64,000 nt of DNA from Tepidimonas sediminis (GCF_007556605.1 NZ_VJND01000002.1:186001-250000), one strand, 5' to 3'. Positions 11,999 to 23,107 are shown, counted from the stretch's first letter. Numbers and translations: made by a program. The notes: generated by a model from the sequence alone, not told the origin.

Positions 11999-13308
11999 GC
12001 GCCCTGGGTCGCCGCGCCGTCGGCCGCGCCGGCCGGCCCGCGGCGGCCGCGCAGGAACAGCCGCTGCACCATCTCGGCGGTGTGCCGGCGTGCCGCCTCG
12101 TCGCCGCCGTGCAGCTCCGCCAGCGCCCCGTGCAGCATCTTCTGCGTCAGGCCGCGCGCCAGCGCCTGCAGCGCCTCCTCGGGGCTGGCGCCGCGCGCCA
12201 GCAGCCGGCGCGCGCGCGCCAGCTCGGCCTGCTGCCACGCCTCGGCCTGCGCGTGCAGGTCGCGGATCAACGGCACCACGCCGTGGCGCGGGTCGCGCTC
12301 GCGCAGCCAGAGCATGAAGCTCTGCACGCCGGCGTCGATGATCGCCTCGGCCTGCGCCACCGCGGCCTGCCGGCTGTCGCGGCCGGCCTGCACGACGGCG
12401 GCCAGGTCGTCCACGGTGTACAGGTAGACGTCGTCGAGCTGGCGCACCTCGGCCTCGATGTTGCGCGGCACGGCCAGGTCGACCATGAACATCGGGCGAT
12501 GGCGGCGGCGCTTCAGCGCGCTTTCCACCATGCCCAACCCGATCAGCGGCAGCGTGCTGGCGGTGCAGCTGACCACGGCGTCGAACTCGTGCAGACGCGC
12601 CGGCAGATCCGACAGGCGCAGGGCCTCGGCACCGAAGCGCGCCGCCAGCCGCTCGCCGCGCTCCAGCGTGCGGTTGGCGATCGCCATCGCCCGCGGCTGG
12701 CGCGCGGCGAAGTGCGTGGCGGTCAGCTCGATCATCTCGCCGGCGCCGACGAACAGCACGCGGATCTCGCGCAGATCCTCGAACAGCTGGCCGCACAGGC
12801 GCACCGCCGCGGCGGCCATGCTGATGGAGTGCGCGCCGATCTCGGTGCTGCTGCGCACCTGCTTGGCCACCGCGAACGAGCGCTGGAACAGCTGGTGCAG
12901 CGTCGTGCCCAGCGTGCCGGCCTCGTCGGCGACGCGCACCGCGTCCTTCAACTGGCCCAGGATCTGCGGCTCGCCCAGCACCATGCTGTCCAGCCCGCTG
13001 GCCACGCGGAAGGCGTGGCGTGCCGCGGCGTCGTCGCGCAGCACGTAGGCGTGGCGCAGCAGCGCCTCGGCCGGCACGCCGCCGTTGTCGGCCAGCCAGC
13101 GCGCGCTCGACTCCACCAACGGTTCGTCGCTGGCGCAGTACAGCTCGGTGCGGTTGCAGGTGGACAGCAGCGTGGCCTCGGCCGGGCGCGCCAGCGCGGC
13201 GCGCAGGCGGCGCAGGGCGTCCGGGATCTGCTCCAGCGCGAAGGCGAACCGCCCCCGCACGTCCAGCGGAGCGGTCTGGTGGTTGATGCCGAGCGCCCAG
13301 ACTGCCAT
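11995..13308 (-). CDS. hemA: Glutamyl-tRNA reductase
   Basis: A 437-residue enzyme of the C5 heme pathway that reduces Glu-tRNA to glutamate-1-semialdehyde. The catalytic Cys is C51 in [27 protein letters not shown] and the NADPH-binding [17 protein letters not shown] follow, and a dimerisation domain ends the chain. The start [14 protein letters not shown] is canonical. A TATAAT lies only 7 nt upstream of the ATG on this strand (13321-13316), so the mRNA may have almost no leader. It is first gene of the hemA-prfA-prmC-grxD run. Confidence 0.96.
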   Translation of the reverse strand: MAVWALGINHQTAPLDVRGRFAFALEQIPDALRRLRAALARPAEATLLSTCNRTELYCASDEPLVESSARWLADNGGVPAEALLRHAYVLRDDAAARHAFRVASGLDSMVLGEPQILGQLKDAVRVADEAGTLGTTLHQLFQRSFAVAKQVRSSTEIGAHSISMAAAAVRLCGQLFEDLREIRVLFVGAGEMIELTATHFAARQPRAMAIANRTLERGERLAARFGAEALRLSDLPARLHEFDAVVSCTASTLPLIGLGMVESALKRRRHRPMFMVDLAVPRNIEAEVRQLDDVYLYTVDDLAAVVQAGRDSRQAAVAQAEAIIDAGVQSFMLWLRERDPRHGVVPLIRDLHAQAEAWQQAELARARRLLARGASPEEALQALARGLTQKMLHGALAELHGGDEAARRHTAEMVQRLFLRGRRGPAGAADGAATQGA

Positions 13309-13315
13309 GTCCCGG

Positions 13316-13323
13316 ATTATAAA
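13316..13323. promoter_or_regulatory. Divergent -10 element between hemA and a small membrane gene
   Basis: The AT-rich core ATTATAAA reads TATAAT on the minus strand (13321-13316, 7 nt before the hemA ATG). On the plus strand it reads TATAAA (13318-13323, 13 nt before the GTG at 13337). No good -35 is visible for either direction. It is the only AT-rich stretch in this gap. Confidence 0.45.
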
Positions 13324-13336
13324 ATCCGCCCCCTGC

Positions 13337-13612
13337 GTGGACGTCTTGACCGCCCTGTCGCACCTGATCCAGCTGGTGGCGCCCGCCTGGAGCGCCGGCG
13401 CGCTGCTGGCGGGGCTCGTGGCGGCGCGGCGGCGCGACGGCGCGTGGCCGCGGCGCTGGGCGCGCGAGACGCTGTGGCTGGCGCTGCCCGGCTCGGCGGT
13501 GCTGGTCGGCGGGCTGGTGCTGACCGGCGCCGACGGCCGCATCGCCACGTACGGCGCGCTGGTGCTGCTGCAGGGAGCGCTGGCGGCGTGGCGTGCCCGC
13601 CCGCGCGGCTGA
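13337..13612 (+). CDS. Small hydrophobic membrane protein
   Basis: A 91-residue protein starting at a GTG ([18 protein letters not shown]). It has two or three hydrophobic segments separated by an Arg-rich loop and ends in WRARPRG. The same frame extends upstream, but only through the antisense of hemA. An ATG at 13307 is an alternative start. Similar short membrane proteins next to hemA are common in related genomes (recollection, not checked). Function unknown. The 140 bp up to the next gene hold nothing recognisable. Confidence 0.6.
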   Translation: MDVLTALSHLIQLVAPAWSAGALLAGLVAARRRDGAWPRRWARETLWLALPGSAVLVGGLVLTGADGRIATYGALVLLQGALAAWRARPRG

Positions 13613-13755
13613 GGCGTCGGTCCCCAGTGGCGGCAGGGATACCGGGCACGCCGGCCGGTCTGCATGCTGCGCTGCGGTAACATCCCGGTCCCCGCGTCGG
13701 CGCCCGAGACCGTCCCGGACCGGGTGGCCAGGCCGCGCGGGGCCGCCCCACAGCC

Positions 13756-16700
13756 ATGAACGCGCCCACACCCCTGCACGCCCTGCTCGATGCCGCGCCC
13801 GACGCGCCCCGGCTGCGCGAGATCCCATACAACTACACGTCGTTTTGCGATCGCGAGATCGTGATCCGGCTGCTCGGGGAGCGCGCCTGGGCGTTGCTGG
13901 AGCAGCTGCGCAGCGAGCGGGCCACCGGCCGCTCGGCGCGCATGCTCTACGAGGTGCTCGGCGATATCTGGGTGGTGCAGCGCAACCCCTACATCCAGGA
14001 CGACCTGCTGGCCAACGCGCGCCGCCGCAGCGCGCTGATCGAGGCGCTGCACCACCGCCTGCGCGAGATCGAGAAGCGCCGCCGCCCGCACGAGGACGCC
14101 GAGCGCGACGCCAAGGTGGGCGAGCTGCTGGCGCTGGCGCAGCAGGCGGTGCGGGCGTTTGCGGCCCACTTCGACGAGGTGGCGGCGCTGCGCCGCCGCG
14201 CGCTGCGGGTGCTCAGGCGCCACACGCACAAGGACAACATCCGCTTCGACGGCCTGTCGCGCGTCAGCCACGTGACGGATGCCACCGACTGGCGCGTCGA
14301 ATACCCGTTCGTCGTGCTCACGCCCGACAGCGAGGAGGAGATCGTCGGCCTGGTGCAGGGCTGCATCGAGCTGGGGTTGACGATCATCCCGCGCGGCGGC
14401 GGCACCGGCTACACCGGCGGCGCGGTGCCGCTGACGTGGAAGAGCGCGGTCATCAACACCGAAAAGCTCGAGCGCCTGACCGAGGTGGAGCTGACGCCGA
14501 TCCCCGGCCACGCCGAGCCGGTGCCGACCATCTGGACCGAAGCGGGCGTGGTCACGCAGCGCGTGGCCGATGCGGCCGAGCGCGCCGGCTACGTGTTCGC
14601 GGTCGACCCGACCTCGGCCGAGGCGTCGTGCATCGGCGGCAACATCGCGATGAACGCCGGCGGCAAGAAGGCGGTGCTGTGGGGCACGGCGCTGGACAAC
14701 CTGCTGAGCTGGCGCATGGTCACGCCCCAGGCGCAGTGGCTGGAGGTCACGCGCCTGAACCACAACCTCGGCAAGATCCACGACGCCGAGGTGGCCAGCT
14801 TCGAGCTGAAGTATTTCGAGGCCGACGGCAAGACCCCCATCCGCACCGAGCGGCTCGACATCCCGGGCTCGGCCTTCCGCAAGGCGGGCCTGGGCAAGGA
14901 CGTCACCGACAAGTTCCTGAGCGGCCTGCCCGGCGTGCAGAAGGAGGGCTGCGACGGCATCATCACCAGCGCGCGCTGGGTGGTGCACCGCATGCCGGCG
15001 CACACGCGCACCGTGTGCCTGGAGTTCTTCGGCAACCCCAGGGACGCCGTGCCCTCGATCGTCGAGATCAAGGACTTCATGTTCGCCGAGCAGCGGCGCA
15101 GCGGCACGCTGCTGGCCGGGCTGGAGCACCTGGACGACCGCTACCTGAAGGCGGTGGGCTACACCACCAAGAGCAAGCGCGGCACGCTGCCGAAGATGGT
15201 GCTGATCGGCGACCTCGTCGGCGACGATCCGGACGCGGTGGCGCGCGCCGCCAGCGAGGTGGTGCGGCTGGCCAATGCGCGCGGCGGCGAGGGGTTCGTG
15301 GCCGTCAGCGCCGAGGCGCGCAAGAAGTTCTGGGCCGACCGCAAGCGCACCGCCGCCATCAGCCGCCACACCAACGCCTTCAAGATCAACGAGGACGTGG
15401 TGATCCCGCTGGAGCGCATGGGCGAGTACACGCTGGGCATCGAGCGCATCAACATCGAGCTGAGCCTGCGCAACAAGATCCGCCTGTGCGACGAGCTGGA
15501 GGCCTTTCTGCAGCGGCCGCAGCTGCCGCTGGGCAAGGTGGAGGACCGTGCCGAGGCCCCCGCGCCGGAGCTGGTGGAGGAGCGGCGCGAGCAGGCGCTG
15601 GCGCTGGTGCGCACGGTGCGTGCGCAGTGGCAGGGCTGGCTGGAGGGGCTGGATGCCGTGCCCGAAGGGCAGACGCGCACGGTGTTCGAGCTGCTGCAGG
15701 ATCACACCTGGCGCGCGAGCTGGAAGGCGCAGCTGCGCCAGCCGCTGCGCGAGCTGTTCGGCGGTGCGGCGCTGGCGCCGGTGGCCGCGGAGTGCGAGGC
15801 GATCCACCGCCGCGTGCTCAAGGGCCGTGTCTGGATCGCGCTGCACATGCACGCCGGCGACGGCAACGTGCACACCAACATCCCGGTCAACAGCGACGAC
15901 TACGCGATGCTGCGCACCGCGCACGAGGCGGTGGACCGCGTGATGGCGCTGGCGCGCAGCCTGGGCGGCGTGATCTCCGGCGAGCACGGCATCGGCATCA
16001 CCAAGCTGCAGTACCTCACCGACGAGGAGCTGGCGCCGTTTGCCGCCTACAAGGCGAAGGTCGATCCGCAAGGCCGCTTCAACCGCGGCAAGCTGCTGCG
16101 CCAGCCCATGCCCGAGGCGCGCGCGGCCGACCTGCGCGACGCCTACACGCCGAGCTTCAACCTGCTCGGGCACGAGTCGCTCATCATGCAGCAGAGCGAC
16201 ATCGGCTCGATCGCCGACAGCATCAAGGACTGCCTGCGCTGCGGCAAGTGCAAGCCGGTGTGCTCCACGCACGTGCCGCGCGCCAACCTGCTCTACAGCC
16301 CGCGCAACAAGATCCTGGCCACCAGCCTGCTGATCGAGGCCTTCCTGTACGAGGAGCAGACGCGCCGCGGCATCAGCGTGCAGCACTGGGAGGAGTTCGA
16401 GGACGTGGCCGACCACTGCACGGTGTGCCACAAGTGCGAGAGCCCCTGCCCGGTCAAGATCGACTTCGGCGACGTGTCGATGGCGATGCGCAACCTGCTG
16501 CGCAAGATGGGGCGCAAGTCGTGGCGGCCCGGCAACGCGCTGGCGATGGCCTTCCTCAACGCCACCCACCCCGAGACCATCAAGCTGATGCGCACGCTGA
16601 TGGTGGACGTGGGCTACCGCGCGCAGCGGCTGGCGCACGACCTGCTCAAGCGCGCGGCGCGGCGCCAGACCAGCGCCCCGCCGGCCACCGTCGGCGCGGC

Positions 16701-17655
16701 GCCGGTCAAGGAGCAGGTGATCCACTTCGTCAACAAGAAGATGCCGGGCAACCTGCCCAAGAAGACGGCGCGCGCGCTGCTCGACATCGAGGACCGGGCC
16801 TACGTGCCGATCATCCGCGATCCGCAGCGCACCAGCGCCGACAGCGAGGCGGTGTTCTACTTCCCCGGCTGCGGCTCGGAGCGCCTGTTCAGCCAGGTGG
16901 GTCTGGCCACGCAGGCCATGCTGTGGCACGTCGGCGTGCAGACGGTCCTGCCGCCGGGCTACCTGTGCTGCGGCTACCCGCAGCGCGGCAGCGGCCAGTT
17001 CGACAAGGCCGACAAGATCATCACCGACAACCGCGTGCTGTTCCACCGCGTGGCCAACACGCTGAACTACCTCGACATCAAGACCGTGGTGGTCAGCTGC
17101 GGCACCTGCTACGACCAGCTGCAGCACTACGAGTTCGACAAGATCTTCCCCGGCTGCCGCATCCTCGACATCCACGAATACCTGCTGGAGAAGGGCGTCA
17201 GGCTCGAGGGCAAGGAGGCCTACCTCTACCACGACCCCTGCCACAGTCCGATGAAGCTGCAGGATCCGCTCAAGACCGTCAAGGCGCTGGTGGGCGAGAC
17301 GGTGGTGGCCAGCGACCGCTGCTGCGGCGAGTCCGGGACGCTCGCGGTGACGCGGCCCGACGTCTCCACCCAGGTGCGCTTCCGCAAGGAGCAGGAGCTG
17401 CGCAAAAACGAGCGCCAGTTGGCCGAATTAGCGCAGCGCACCGGCGCGCAGCTCACGCCGGGCCGCACCAAGATCCTGACCTCTTGCCCGAGCTGCCTGC
17501 AGGGCCTGAGCCGCTATAGCGAAGACTTGAGCAACGGCCTGTTGGAGGCCGACTACATCGTCGTCGAGATCGCGCGCCAGGTGCTGGGCGAGAACTGGCT
17601 GCCGGAGTACGTGGCGCGCGCCAACGCCGGCGGCATCGAGCGGGTGCTGGTGTGA
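13756..17655 (+). CDS. Giant FAD-linked oxidase / 4Fe-4S / CCG-domain oxidoreductase (DUF3683 type)
   Basis: A 1299-residue fusion. The N-terminal part (about 1-140, [19 protein letters not shown]) is DUF3683-like. An FAD-binding type 4 domain follows, where [14 protein letters not shown] contacts the cofactor. An FAD-oxidase C-terminal domain holds [13 protein letters not shown] and [11 protein letters not shown] two-cluster ferredoxin module has Cys motifs starting at C826 ([11 protein letters not shown]) and C888 ([12 protein letters not shown]). Two heterodisulfide-reductase-like CCG segments lie at C1071 (CCGYPQRG) and C1189 (CCGESGT). The architecture is that of Dld/GlcDEF-like 2-hydroxyacid dehydrogenases joined in one chain, delivering electrons to the respiratory chain. 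The substrate is not deducible. The HIT gene overlaps its stop. Confidence 0.85.
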   Translation: MNAPTPLHALLDAAPDAPRLREIPYNYTSFCDREIVIRLLGERAWALLEQLRSERATGRSARMLYEVLGDIWVVQRNPYIQDDLLANARRRSALIEALHHRLREIEKRRRPHEDAERDAKVGELLALAQQAVRAFAAHFDEVAALRRRALRVLRRHTHKDNIRFDGLSRVSHVTDATDWRVEYPFVVLTPDSEEEIVGLVQGCIELGLTIIPRGGGTGYTGGAVPLTWKSAVINTEKLERLTEVELTPIPGHAEPVPTIWTEAGVVTQRVADAAERAGYVFAVDPTSAEASCIGGNIAMNAGGKKAVLWGTALDNLLSWRMVTPQAQWLEVTRLNHNLGKIHDAEVASFELKYFEADGKTPIRTERLDIPGSAFRKAGLGKDVTDKFLSGLPGVQKEGCDGIITSARWVVHRMPAHTRTVCLEFFGNPRDAVPSIVEIKDFMFAEQRRSGTLLAGLEHLDDRYLKAVGYTTKSKRGTLPKMVLIGDLVGDDPDAVARAASEVVRLANARGGEGFVAVSAEARKKFWADRKRTAAISRHTNAFKINEDVVIPLERMGEYTLGIERINIELSLRNKIRLCDELEAFLQRPQLPLGKVEDRAEAPAPELVEERREQALALVRTVRAQWQGWLEGLDAVPEGQTRTVFELLQDHTWRASWKAQLRQPLRELFGGAALAPVAAECEAIHRRVLKGRVWIALHMHAGDGNVHTNIPVNSDDYAMLRTAHEAVDRVMALARSLGGVISGEHGIGITKLQYLTDEELAPFAAYKAKVDPQGRFNRGKLLRQPMPEARAADLRDAYTPSFNLLGHESLIMQQSDIGSIADSIKDCLRCGKCKPVCSTHVPRANLLYSPRNKILATSLLIEAFLYEEQTRRGISVQHWEEFEDVADHCTVCHKCESPCPVKIDFGDVSMAMRNLLRKMGRKSWRPGNALAMAFLNATHPETIKLMRTLMVDVGYRAQRLAHDLLKRAARRQTSAPPATVGAAPVKEQVIHFVNKKMPGNLPKKTARALLDIEDRAYVPIIRDPQRTSADSEAVFYFPGCGSERLFSQVGLATQAMLWHVGVQTVLPPGYLCCGYPQRGSGQFDKADKIITDNRVLFHRVANTLNYLDIKTVVVSCGTCYDQLQHYEFDKIFPGCRILDIHEYLLEKGVRLEGKEAYLYHDPCHSPMKLQDPLKTVKALVGETVVASDRCCGESGTLAVTRPDVSTQVRFRKEQELRKNERQLAELAQRTGAQLTPGRTKILTSCPSCLQGLSRYSEDLSNGLLEADYIVVEIARQVLGENWLPEYVARANAGGIERVLV

Positions 17656-18092
17656 CCGGCTGCGCGCTGTGCCGCGACGACGGCGGCCTGACGCTGTGGC
17701 GCGGGCCGGGCTGGCGCGTGGTGCGCGCGCTGGGCGCCGAGGTGGCCGCCGCCCCGGCGTGGTACCGCGTCATCGCCGCCGCCCACGTGGCCGAGTGGAG
17801 CGACCTGCCCCCGGCCGAGCAGGCCCGCGCGATGGCGCTCGTGACGGCGGTGGAGCGCGCGCTGCGCACCACGCTCCTGCCCACCAGGGTCAACCTCGCG
17901 AGCCTGGGCAACGTGGTGCCGCACCTGCACTGGCACGTGATCGCGCGCTTCGACTGGGACAGCCGCTTTCCGGCGCCGGTGTGGGCGCCGGCGCAGCGCG
18001 GCGACGACGCGCTGCGGCTGGCGGCGCTGCGCGAGCGGCTGCCGGCGTGCGACGCCGCGGTCGTGCAGGCGCTGCAGGCCCAGCCGGGCTGA
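17652..18092 (+). CDS. HIT family protein
   Basis: A 146-residue protein with the histidine triad HLHWHV at residues 91-96 and a Cys pair near the N-terminus (C4, C7, CALC) that may bind zinc. HIT proteins hydrolyse or transfer nucleotidyl groups (family knowledge). It starts at a GTG overlapping the preceding stop as GTGA, so it is translationally coupled to the FAD oxidoreductase. Further small genes follow at short spacing. Confidence 0.88.
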   Translation: MTGCALCRDDGGLTLWRGPGWRVVRALGAEVAAAPAWYRVIAAAHVAEWSDLPPAEQARAMALVTAVERALRTTLLPTRVNLASLGNVVPHLHWHVIARFDWDSRFPAPVWAPAQRGDDALRLAALRERLPACDAAVVQALQAQPG

Positions 18093-18104
18093 AAGGAAGC
18101 GGCG

Positions 18105-18524
18105 ATGCTGCGCGCGCTGCTGGTGGGGCTGACGCTGCTGCACCTGGGGCCGGGGCTGGCGTTCGCGCTGCTGGCGTTCGGCTGCGACGGGGCGGCGCCA
18201 TGGCTCGGTGCGCATTGCGGCGGCGACCCGGTGGGCCGCTTCGGCCGTCTGACGCTGGCCGCCTGGGCGGTGCTGGGGCTCGCGTGGCTGGCCTGGGGGG
18301 CGGTGCGGCGTGCGCGCCACCGTCCGCCCGGCGGCGCCGCCCGCTGGCAGGCGCTGGCTGCGGTGCTGGCCGCCGGCGGCGCGCTGGGCGGTGCCGGTGC
18401 CTGGCTCACCGGGGCGGCGGCCGCCTGGCTGGCCGTGCCGTTGGCGCTGGCCGTGGCGTGGCTGGCGCTGGCCAACCCCGCGGCGTGTCAGCCGCCGCGG
18501 GCCGACACGCCCCGACGTCCCTGA
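18105..18524 (+). CDS. Hypothetical membrane protein
   Basis: A 139-residue, very Ala/Leu/Trp-rich protein with about four predicted membrane helices and a Cys pair in the first periplasmic loop (FGCDGAAPWLGAHCGG). A good Shine-Dalgarno (AAGGAAG) lies before the ATG. It sits between the HIT and DUF971 genes in an apparent operon. I do not recognise the family, and nothing in the sequence suggests an enzyme. Confidence 0.65.
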   Translation: MLRALLVGLTLLHLGPGLAFALLAFGCDGAAPWLGAHCGGDPVGRFGRLTLAAWAVLGLAWLAWGAVRRARHRPPGGAARWQALAAVLAAGGALGGAGAWLTGAAAAWLAVPLALAVAWLALANPAACQPPRADTPRRP

Positions 18525-18549
18525 TCCCCTGCTGGAGGAGGCTGCCGCG

Positions 18550-18957
18550 ATGAATCCCGCATCCCATCCCCGTCCGACCGAACTGACCGTGCACGGCGCC
18601 TCGCGCGTGCTGGAGGTCGCCTTCGACGATGGCGCGCGCTTTCGCATCCCGTTCGAGCTGCTGCGCGTCTACTCGCCCTCGGCCGAGGTGCAGGGCCACG
18701 GCCCGGGTCAGGCGGTGCTGCAGACCGGCAAGCGCGACGTCACGATCGTCGCGCTGGAGCCGGTCGGGCACTACGCCATGCAGCCCACGTTCTCCGACGG
18801 CCACGACAGCGGCCTCTACACGTGGGAGTACCTGTACTTCCTGGGCAGCCGGCAGGACGAGCTGTGGGCGGAGTACGAGCGGCGGCTGGCCGAGGCCGGG
18901 CTGGACCGCGACGCGCCGATGCCGGCCAAGGGCGCCGGCGGCTGCGGTCGGCACTGA
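18550..18957 (+). CDS. DUF971 domain protein
   Basis: A 135-residue protein. The core PTELTVHGASRVLEVAFDDG, FRIPFELLRVYSPSAEVQGHG and the end-of-domain TWEYLYFLG match the DUF971 (gamma-butyrobetaine hydroxylase-like N-terminal) fold. A Gly/Cys/His-rich tail (GAGGCGRH) follows. Single-domain DUF971 proteins are linked to Fe-S or ubiquinone neighbourhoods. Here the next gene is ubiE, a pairing frequent in betaproteobacteria. Biochemical role unknown. Confidence 0.88.
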   Translation: MNPASHPRPTELTVHGASRVLEVAFDDGARFRIPFELLRVYSPSAEVQGHGPGQAVLQTGKRDVTIVALEPVGHYAMQPTFSDGHDSGLYTWEYLYFLGSRQDELWAEYERRLAEAGLDRDAPMPAKGAGGCGRH

Positions 18958-19020
18958 GCCGCGCGCCCGCCGTGGGCCGCGGGTGGCACGGCGCGCCCCG
19001 CTTTGGCGTAGGATGGCGCC

Positions 19021-19755
19021 ATGACGCAGACCCATTTCGGCTTCGAGACCGTCGACGAGCGCGAGAAGGCGCGGCGCGTGCGCGCCGTCTTCGATTCGGT
19101 GGCGCCGCGCTACGACCTGATGAACGACCTCATGTCGGTCGGCCTGCACCGCTGGTGGAAGGCCTGCGCCGTGATGGTGGCCGCGCCGCAGCCGGGCCAG
19201 CGCGTGCTGGACATCGCCGGCGGCACCGGCGACCTCGGCCTGGCGCTGGCGCCCAAGGTGCAGCCCGGCGGCGTGGTGGTGCACACCGACATCAACGAGA
19301 CCATGCTGCGCGAGGGCCGTGACCGGCTGCTCGACCGCGGCTGGGCGCTGCCCACCGTGGTGTGCGATGCCGAGCGGCTGCCGTTTCCCGACGGCGCGTT
19401 CGACCTCGTCACGGTGGCCTTCGGCCTGCGCAACATGACGCACAAGGAACTTGCGCTGCGCGAAATGAATCGAGTGCTGAAGGTCGGCGGCAAGCTGCTG
19501 GTGCTCGAATTCTCCAAGGTCGCGCCCCCGCTGCGCAAAGCCTACGACTGGTACAGCTTCCACGTGCTGCCGCGCCTGGGTCGCTGGGTGGCCGGCGACG
19601 AGGCCAGCTACCGCTACCTGGCCGAGTCGATCCGCATGCACCCGGACCAGGAGACGCTGCGCGGGATGATGCGCGAGGCGGGCTTCGGCCACGTCGACGT
19701 GCACAACCTGACCGGTGGCGTCGTCGCGCTGCACGTGGGCATCAAGACCGCATGA
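19021..19755 (+). CDS. ubiE: Demethylubiquinol/demethylmenaquinol C-methyltransferase
   Basis: A 244-residue SAM methyltransferase. [17 protein letters not shown] and [17 protein letters not shown] (SAM motif I) are UbiE signatures, as are [25 protein letters not shown] and the C-terminal [11 protein letters not shown]. It carries out the C-methylation step of ubiquinone synthesis. With ubiJ and ubiB downstream it forms the ubiE-(Tim44)-ubiJ-ubiB arrangement. Confidence 0.97.
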   Translation: MTQTHFGFETVDEREKARRVRAVFDSVAPRYDLMNDLMSVGLHRWWKACAVMVAAPQPGQRVLDIAGGTGDLGLALAPKVQPGGVVVHTDINETMLREGRDRLLDRGWALPTVVCDAERLPFPDGAFDLVTVAFGLRNMTHKELALREMNRVLKVGGKLLVLEFSKVAPPLRKAYDWYSFHVLPRLGRWVAGDEASYRYLAESIRMHPDQETLRGMMREAGFGHVDVHNLTGGVVALHVGIKTA

Positions 19756-19774
19756 CGTCGAGGAGAGCGATCGC

Positions 19775-20749
19775 ATGAAGGCTCACGTGGGAACCTGGGT
19801 AGTGGTGGCGGCGCTGGCGCTGGGCTCGGCCGATGCGTCGTGGGCCAAGCGCCTGGGCGGTGGTGGCTCGGTGGGCAAGCAGTCCGCCAACGTGACGCAG
19901 CGCCAGGCCACGCCGGCGCAGCCGACCCCCGCCCAGCCGGCGCAGGCCCCGGCGGCGAAGCCGCAGCCACAGCCCGCACAGGCTGCCAGCCAGGCCGGCG
20001 CTGCTGCGGCCAAGCCGCGCACGCCGTGGGGCGCGATGCTGGGCGGGCTGGCCGCCGGGCTGGGGCTGGCGTGGCTGGCCTCCGCGCTGGGCTTCGGCGA
20101 GGCGTTTGCGCAGTTTCTGCTGATCCTGCTGCTGGTCGGCGCGGTGCTGGCCGTGGTGGCGCTGCTGCGCCGCGGCCGCGTGGCGGCGCCGCGGCCGGCG
20201 CTGGCCGGTGCCGGCGCCGGCGCCGAGCCGGTGATGCCGCGCAGCTACCAGCCGCACCACGTCGGCAACGACGCGGCGGCGCGGCCGTGGGAGCAGACCC
20301 AGTTCCAGGGCGCAGCCGCCGGCGGCCTGATCGGCAGCGCGCTGCAGGGGCCGCAGACCTGGGGCATTCCGGCCGGCTTCGACGTCGAGGGCTTCCTGCG
20401 CGCCTCGCGCGACAACTTCGTGCGCCTGCAGGCGGCGTGGGACCGCGGCGACGTGGCGACGCTGCGCGCGCTGATGACCGACGACATGCTGGCCGAGATC
20501 CGGGCCCAGCTGGCCGAGCGCGAGGCGCAGGGCGGCGCGCCCAACGTCACCGAGGTGGTGGCGCTGGACGCGCAGCTGCTCGGCATCGAGGACCGCGGCG
20601 ACGAATACATGGCCAGCGTCGAGTTCTCCGGCCTGATCCGCGAGGATCCGGCCGAGGGACCGGCGCCGTTTCGCGAGGTGTGGAACATCACCAAGGCCAA
20701 GGACGGCCGCAGCGGCTGGCTGGTGGCCGGGGTGCAGGCGCTGCAGTGA
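19775..20749 (+). CDS. Tim44-like domain protein, membrane-bound
   Basis: A 324-residue protein with a signal peptide (cleavage near ADASWA), a low-complexity Ala/Pro/Gln linker (about residues 35-85) and two hydrophobic helices (about 88-130). The C-terminal Tim44-like domain (about 200-324) runs from FDVEGFLRASRDNFVRLQAAWDRGD to the end. Bacterial members are envelope proteins of uncertain role. It starts 19 bp after ubiE and lies before ubiJ, a conserved context in betaproteobacteria. Confidence 0.85.
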   Translation: MKAHVGTWVVVAALALGSADASWAKRLGGGGSVGKQSANVTQRQATPAQPTPAQPAQAPAAKPQPQPAQAASQAGAAAAKPRTPWGAMLGGLAAGLGLAWLASALGFGEAFAQFLLILLLVGAVLAVVALLRRGRVAAPRPALAGAGAGAEPVMPRSYQPHHVGNDAAARPWEQTQFQGAAAGGLIGSALQGPQTWGIPAGFDVEGFLRASRDNFVRLQAAWDRGDVATLRALMTDDMLAEIRAQLAEREAQGGAPNVTEVVALDAQLLGIEDRGDEYMASVEFSGLIREDPAEGPAPFREVWNITKAKDGRSGWLVAGVQALQ

Positions 20750-20826
20750 CCTGACGGGCCGCCCGCGGGGCGGCGAGCCGGAAAGAGCAGGGCGCGGGCG
20801 ACGCCGATCCGGCACAATCCGCGGGC

Positions 20827-21444
20827 ATGGACACGCCCCCGTTCCCCCGTCTGCGGCTGCCCGCGCTGCCGCCACCGCCGCCGTGGCTGCTGGCCGAGCT
20901 GCGCAACCGCGTCGTGCTGCTGCTCAACCACGTGCTGCAGCAGGAGCCCGAAGCGCAGCAGCGCCTGCGGCGTCAGGCCGGCAAATGCATCACCGTGCGT
21001 GCGCCCGCTCTGCTGCCGCCTGGCTGGGCGGCGGGGGCGGAGGGTGAGGCCCTGACGCTTCAGGTGACGTCGGCCGGTCTGCTGGCCGAGGCCGCGCCAG
21101 GGCAGGCCGCCGATCTCACGCTGAGCCTGCAGGCGGATTCGGCCACGGCGCTGGCGCAGCGGCTGCTGGCCGGGCAGCGTCCGCCGGTGGCCATCGCCGG
21201 CGACGTGCAGCTGGCCGCCGAGGTGGCGTGGCTGATCGACCACGTGCGCTGGGACGTCGAGGAGGATCTGGCGCGTCTGGTGGGTGACGCGGCCGCGCAC
21301 ACGCTGGCCGGATGGGCGCGCGCGCTGGCCGAGGCGCTGCGTACGCACGTGCTGCCGCGCGCCCGCACGCTGGCCGGGCGTGCCGCCGCGTGGCGCGGCG
21401 CGGCGAAGGAGGAACGCGCCGCCGGCGACGGAGCCGCCGCATGA
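20827..21444 (+). CDS. ubiJ: Ubiquinone biosynthesis accessory factor UbiJ (SCP2 domain)
   Basis: A 205-residue protein with an SCP2-like lipid-binding domain (about 25-130) and a C-terminal amphipathic helical part ([20 protein letters not shown]). UbiJ organises the Ubi enzyme complex and binds ubiquinone intermediates (family knowledge). The assignment rests on fold-like features plus its position directly before ubiB, with an ATGA overlap. Confidence 0.88.
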   Translation: MDTPPFPRLRLPALPPPPPWLLAELRNRVVLLLNHVLQQEPEAQQRLRRQAGKCITVRAPALLPPGWAAGAEGEALTLQVTSAGLLAEAAPGQAADLTLSLQADSATALAQRLLAGQRPPVAIAGDVQLAAEVAWLIDHVRWDVEEDLARLVGDAAAHTLAGWARALAEALRTHVLPRARTLAGRAAAWRGAAKEERAAGDGAAA

Positions 21445-22994
21445 GGCGCTGGCTGCGTGGCTGGTTCATCGTCTGGGTGCTGCTGCGCTACGGCCTGGAC
21501 GAGCTGATCCTGTCCGGGTTCCGCCATCCGGCGCTGGCGCTGCTGCGCCGGCTGCTGACCATCGGGCGCGACCTGTCGGCACCGCGCGGGCAGCGCCTGC
21601 GCGAGGCGCTGGAGAGGCTCGGGCCGATCTTCGTCAAGTTCGGCCAGGTGCTCTCGACCCGGCGCGACCTGCTGCCGCCCGACATCGCCGACGAGCTGGC
21701 GCGGCTGCAGGACCGCGTGCCGCCGTTTCCGACCGAGGTCGCGGTGGCCACCATCGAGCGAGCCTACGGCCGGCCGCTGCACGAGGTGTTCGCCACCTTC
21801 GAGCGCGAGCCGGTGGCCAGCGCCTCGATCGCGCAGGTGCACTTCGCCACGCTGCGCGATGGCCGCGAGGTGGCGGTCAAGGTGCTGCGCCCCGGCATGC
21901 TGCCGGTGATCGAGAAGGACCTGGCGCTGATGCGCACGATGGCCGGCTGGGTGGAGCGGCTGTCGCGCGACGGCCGGCGCCTGAAGCCGCGCGAGGTGGT
22001 GGCCGAGTTCGACAAGTACCTGCACGACGAGCTCGACCTGATGCGCGAGGCGGCCAACGCCGCGCAGCTGCGCCGCAACATGGCGGGGCTGGATCTGGTG
22101 CTGATCCCGGAGATGCACTGGGACTGGTGCCGCAGCGACGTGCTGGTGATGGAGCGCATGCGCGGCGTGCCGATCAGCCAGGTCGAGCGGCTGCGCGCCG
22201 CCGGCGTCGACATCAAGAAGCTGGCGCGTGACGGCGTCACGATCTTCTTCACGCAGGTGTTCCGCGACGGCTTCTTCCACGCCGACATGCACCCGGGCAA
22301 CATCCAGGTGTCGCTGGAGCCGCAGACCTTCGGCCGCTACATCTCGCTCGATTTCGGTATCGTCGGCACACTGACCGAGTACGACAAGGAGTACCTGGCG
22401 CAGAACTTCACCGCCTTCTTCCGGCGCGACTACAAGCGCGTGGCCGAGCTGCACATCGAGTCCGGCTGGGTGCCGCCGCAGACGCGCGTCGACGAGCTGG
22501 AGGCGGCGGTGCGCGCGGTGTGCGAGCCGTACTTCGACCGGCCGCTGAAGGACATCTCGCTCGGCATGGTGCTGATGCGGCTGTTCCAGACCTCGCGCCG
22601 CTTCAACGTCGAGATCCAGCCGCAGCTGGTGCTGCTGCAGAAGACGCTGCTCAACATCGAGGGGCTGGGCCGCCAGCTCGACCCCGACCTCGACCTCTGG
22701 AGCACCGCCAAGCCGTTCCTGGAGCGCTGGATGGTGGAGCAGGTGGGGCCGCGGCGGCTGTGGCGCGAGCTCAAGGCGCAGGCGCCGCATTACGCCAAGC
22801 TGCTGCCGCGGCTGCCGGTGCTGCTGCACGGTTACCTGCAGCAGCGCCCGGCCGACCTGCGCGCGCAGCTGGAGGCGCTGGTGCGCGAGCAGCGCCGCAC
22901 GCAGCGCCTGTTGCTGATGGTGATCTACGTGCTGTTCGGCTTCGTCGCCGGGCTGATGGCGATGCAGTGGTGGCTGCGCGTGCGCCTGTGGTGA
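21441..22994 (+). CDS. ubiB: Ubiquinone biosynthesis kinase-like protein UbiB
   Basis: A 517-residue atypical kinase/ATPase of the ADCK/UbiB family. The KxGQ motif is at 66-69 ([17 protein letters not shown]). The Ala-rich loop ([10 protein letters not shown]), [18 protein letters not shown] and DFGIVG follow. Two C-terminal transmembrane helices (about 485-515) anchor it. It is needed for aerobic ubiquinone synthesis. The start overlaps the ubiJ stop (ATGA). Confidence 0.96.
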   Translation: MRRWLRGWFIVWVLLRYGLDELILSGFRHPALALLRRLLTIGRDLSAPRGQRLREALERLGPIFVKFGQVLSTRRDLLPPDIADELARLQDRVPPFPTEVAVATIERAYGRPLHEVFATFEREPVASASIAQVHFATLRDGREVAVKVLRPGMLPVIEKDLALMRTMAGWVERLSRDGRRLKPREVVAEFDKYLHDELDLMREAANAAQLRRNMAGLDLVLIPEMHWDWCRSDVLVMERMRGVPISQVERLRAAGVDIKKLARDGVTIFFTQVFRDGFFHADMHPGNIQVSLEPQTFGRYISLDFGIVGTLTEYDKEYLAQNFTAFFRRDYKRVAELHIESGWVPPQTRVDELEAAVRAVCEPYFDRPLKDISLGMVLMRLFQTSRRFNVEIQPQLVLLQKTLLNIEGLGRQLDPDLDLWSTAKPFLERWMVEQVGPRRLWRELKAQAPHYAKLLPRLPVLLHGYLQQRPADLRAQLEALVREQRRTQRLLLMVIYVLFGFVAGLMAMQWWLRVRLW

Positions 22995-23040
22995 ACGGCG
23001 CGCTGCGGGGGGCTTGAAAGGGCGCTCACGGGCCCGCACC

Positions 23041-23046
23041 TATAAT
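23041..23046 (+). promoter_or_regulatory. -10 element upstream of the FmdB-family gene
   Basis: A perfect TATAAT lies 61 bp before the ATG at 23108. A TTGAAA at 23014 is 21 bp upstream, which is too far for an ordinary -35, so only the -10 is well supported. Confidence 0.5.
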
Positions 23047-23107
23047 GAGAAGTTTTGCATCCAAGCCTCCCGTTCGATTCGTTTTCTCATCACTTCCAGG
23101 TGCAGCC

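Noticed and set aside
13309-17244. Very long minus-strand frame extending upstream of hemA, antisense to the FAD oxidoreductase
   Set aside because: High-GC DNA gives long antisense frames; HemA begins at 13308 and the opposite strand encodes a clear oxidoreductase.
23014-23019. TTGAAA as -35 of the FmdB promoter
   Set aside because: The distance to TATAAT is 21 bp, outside the workable range.
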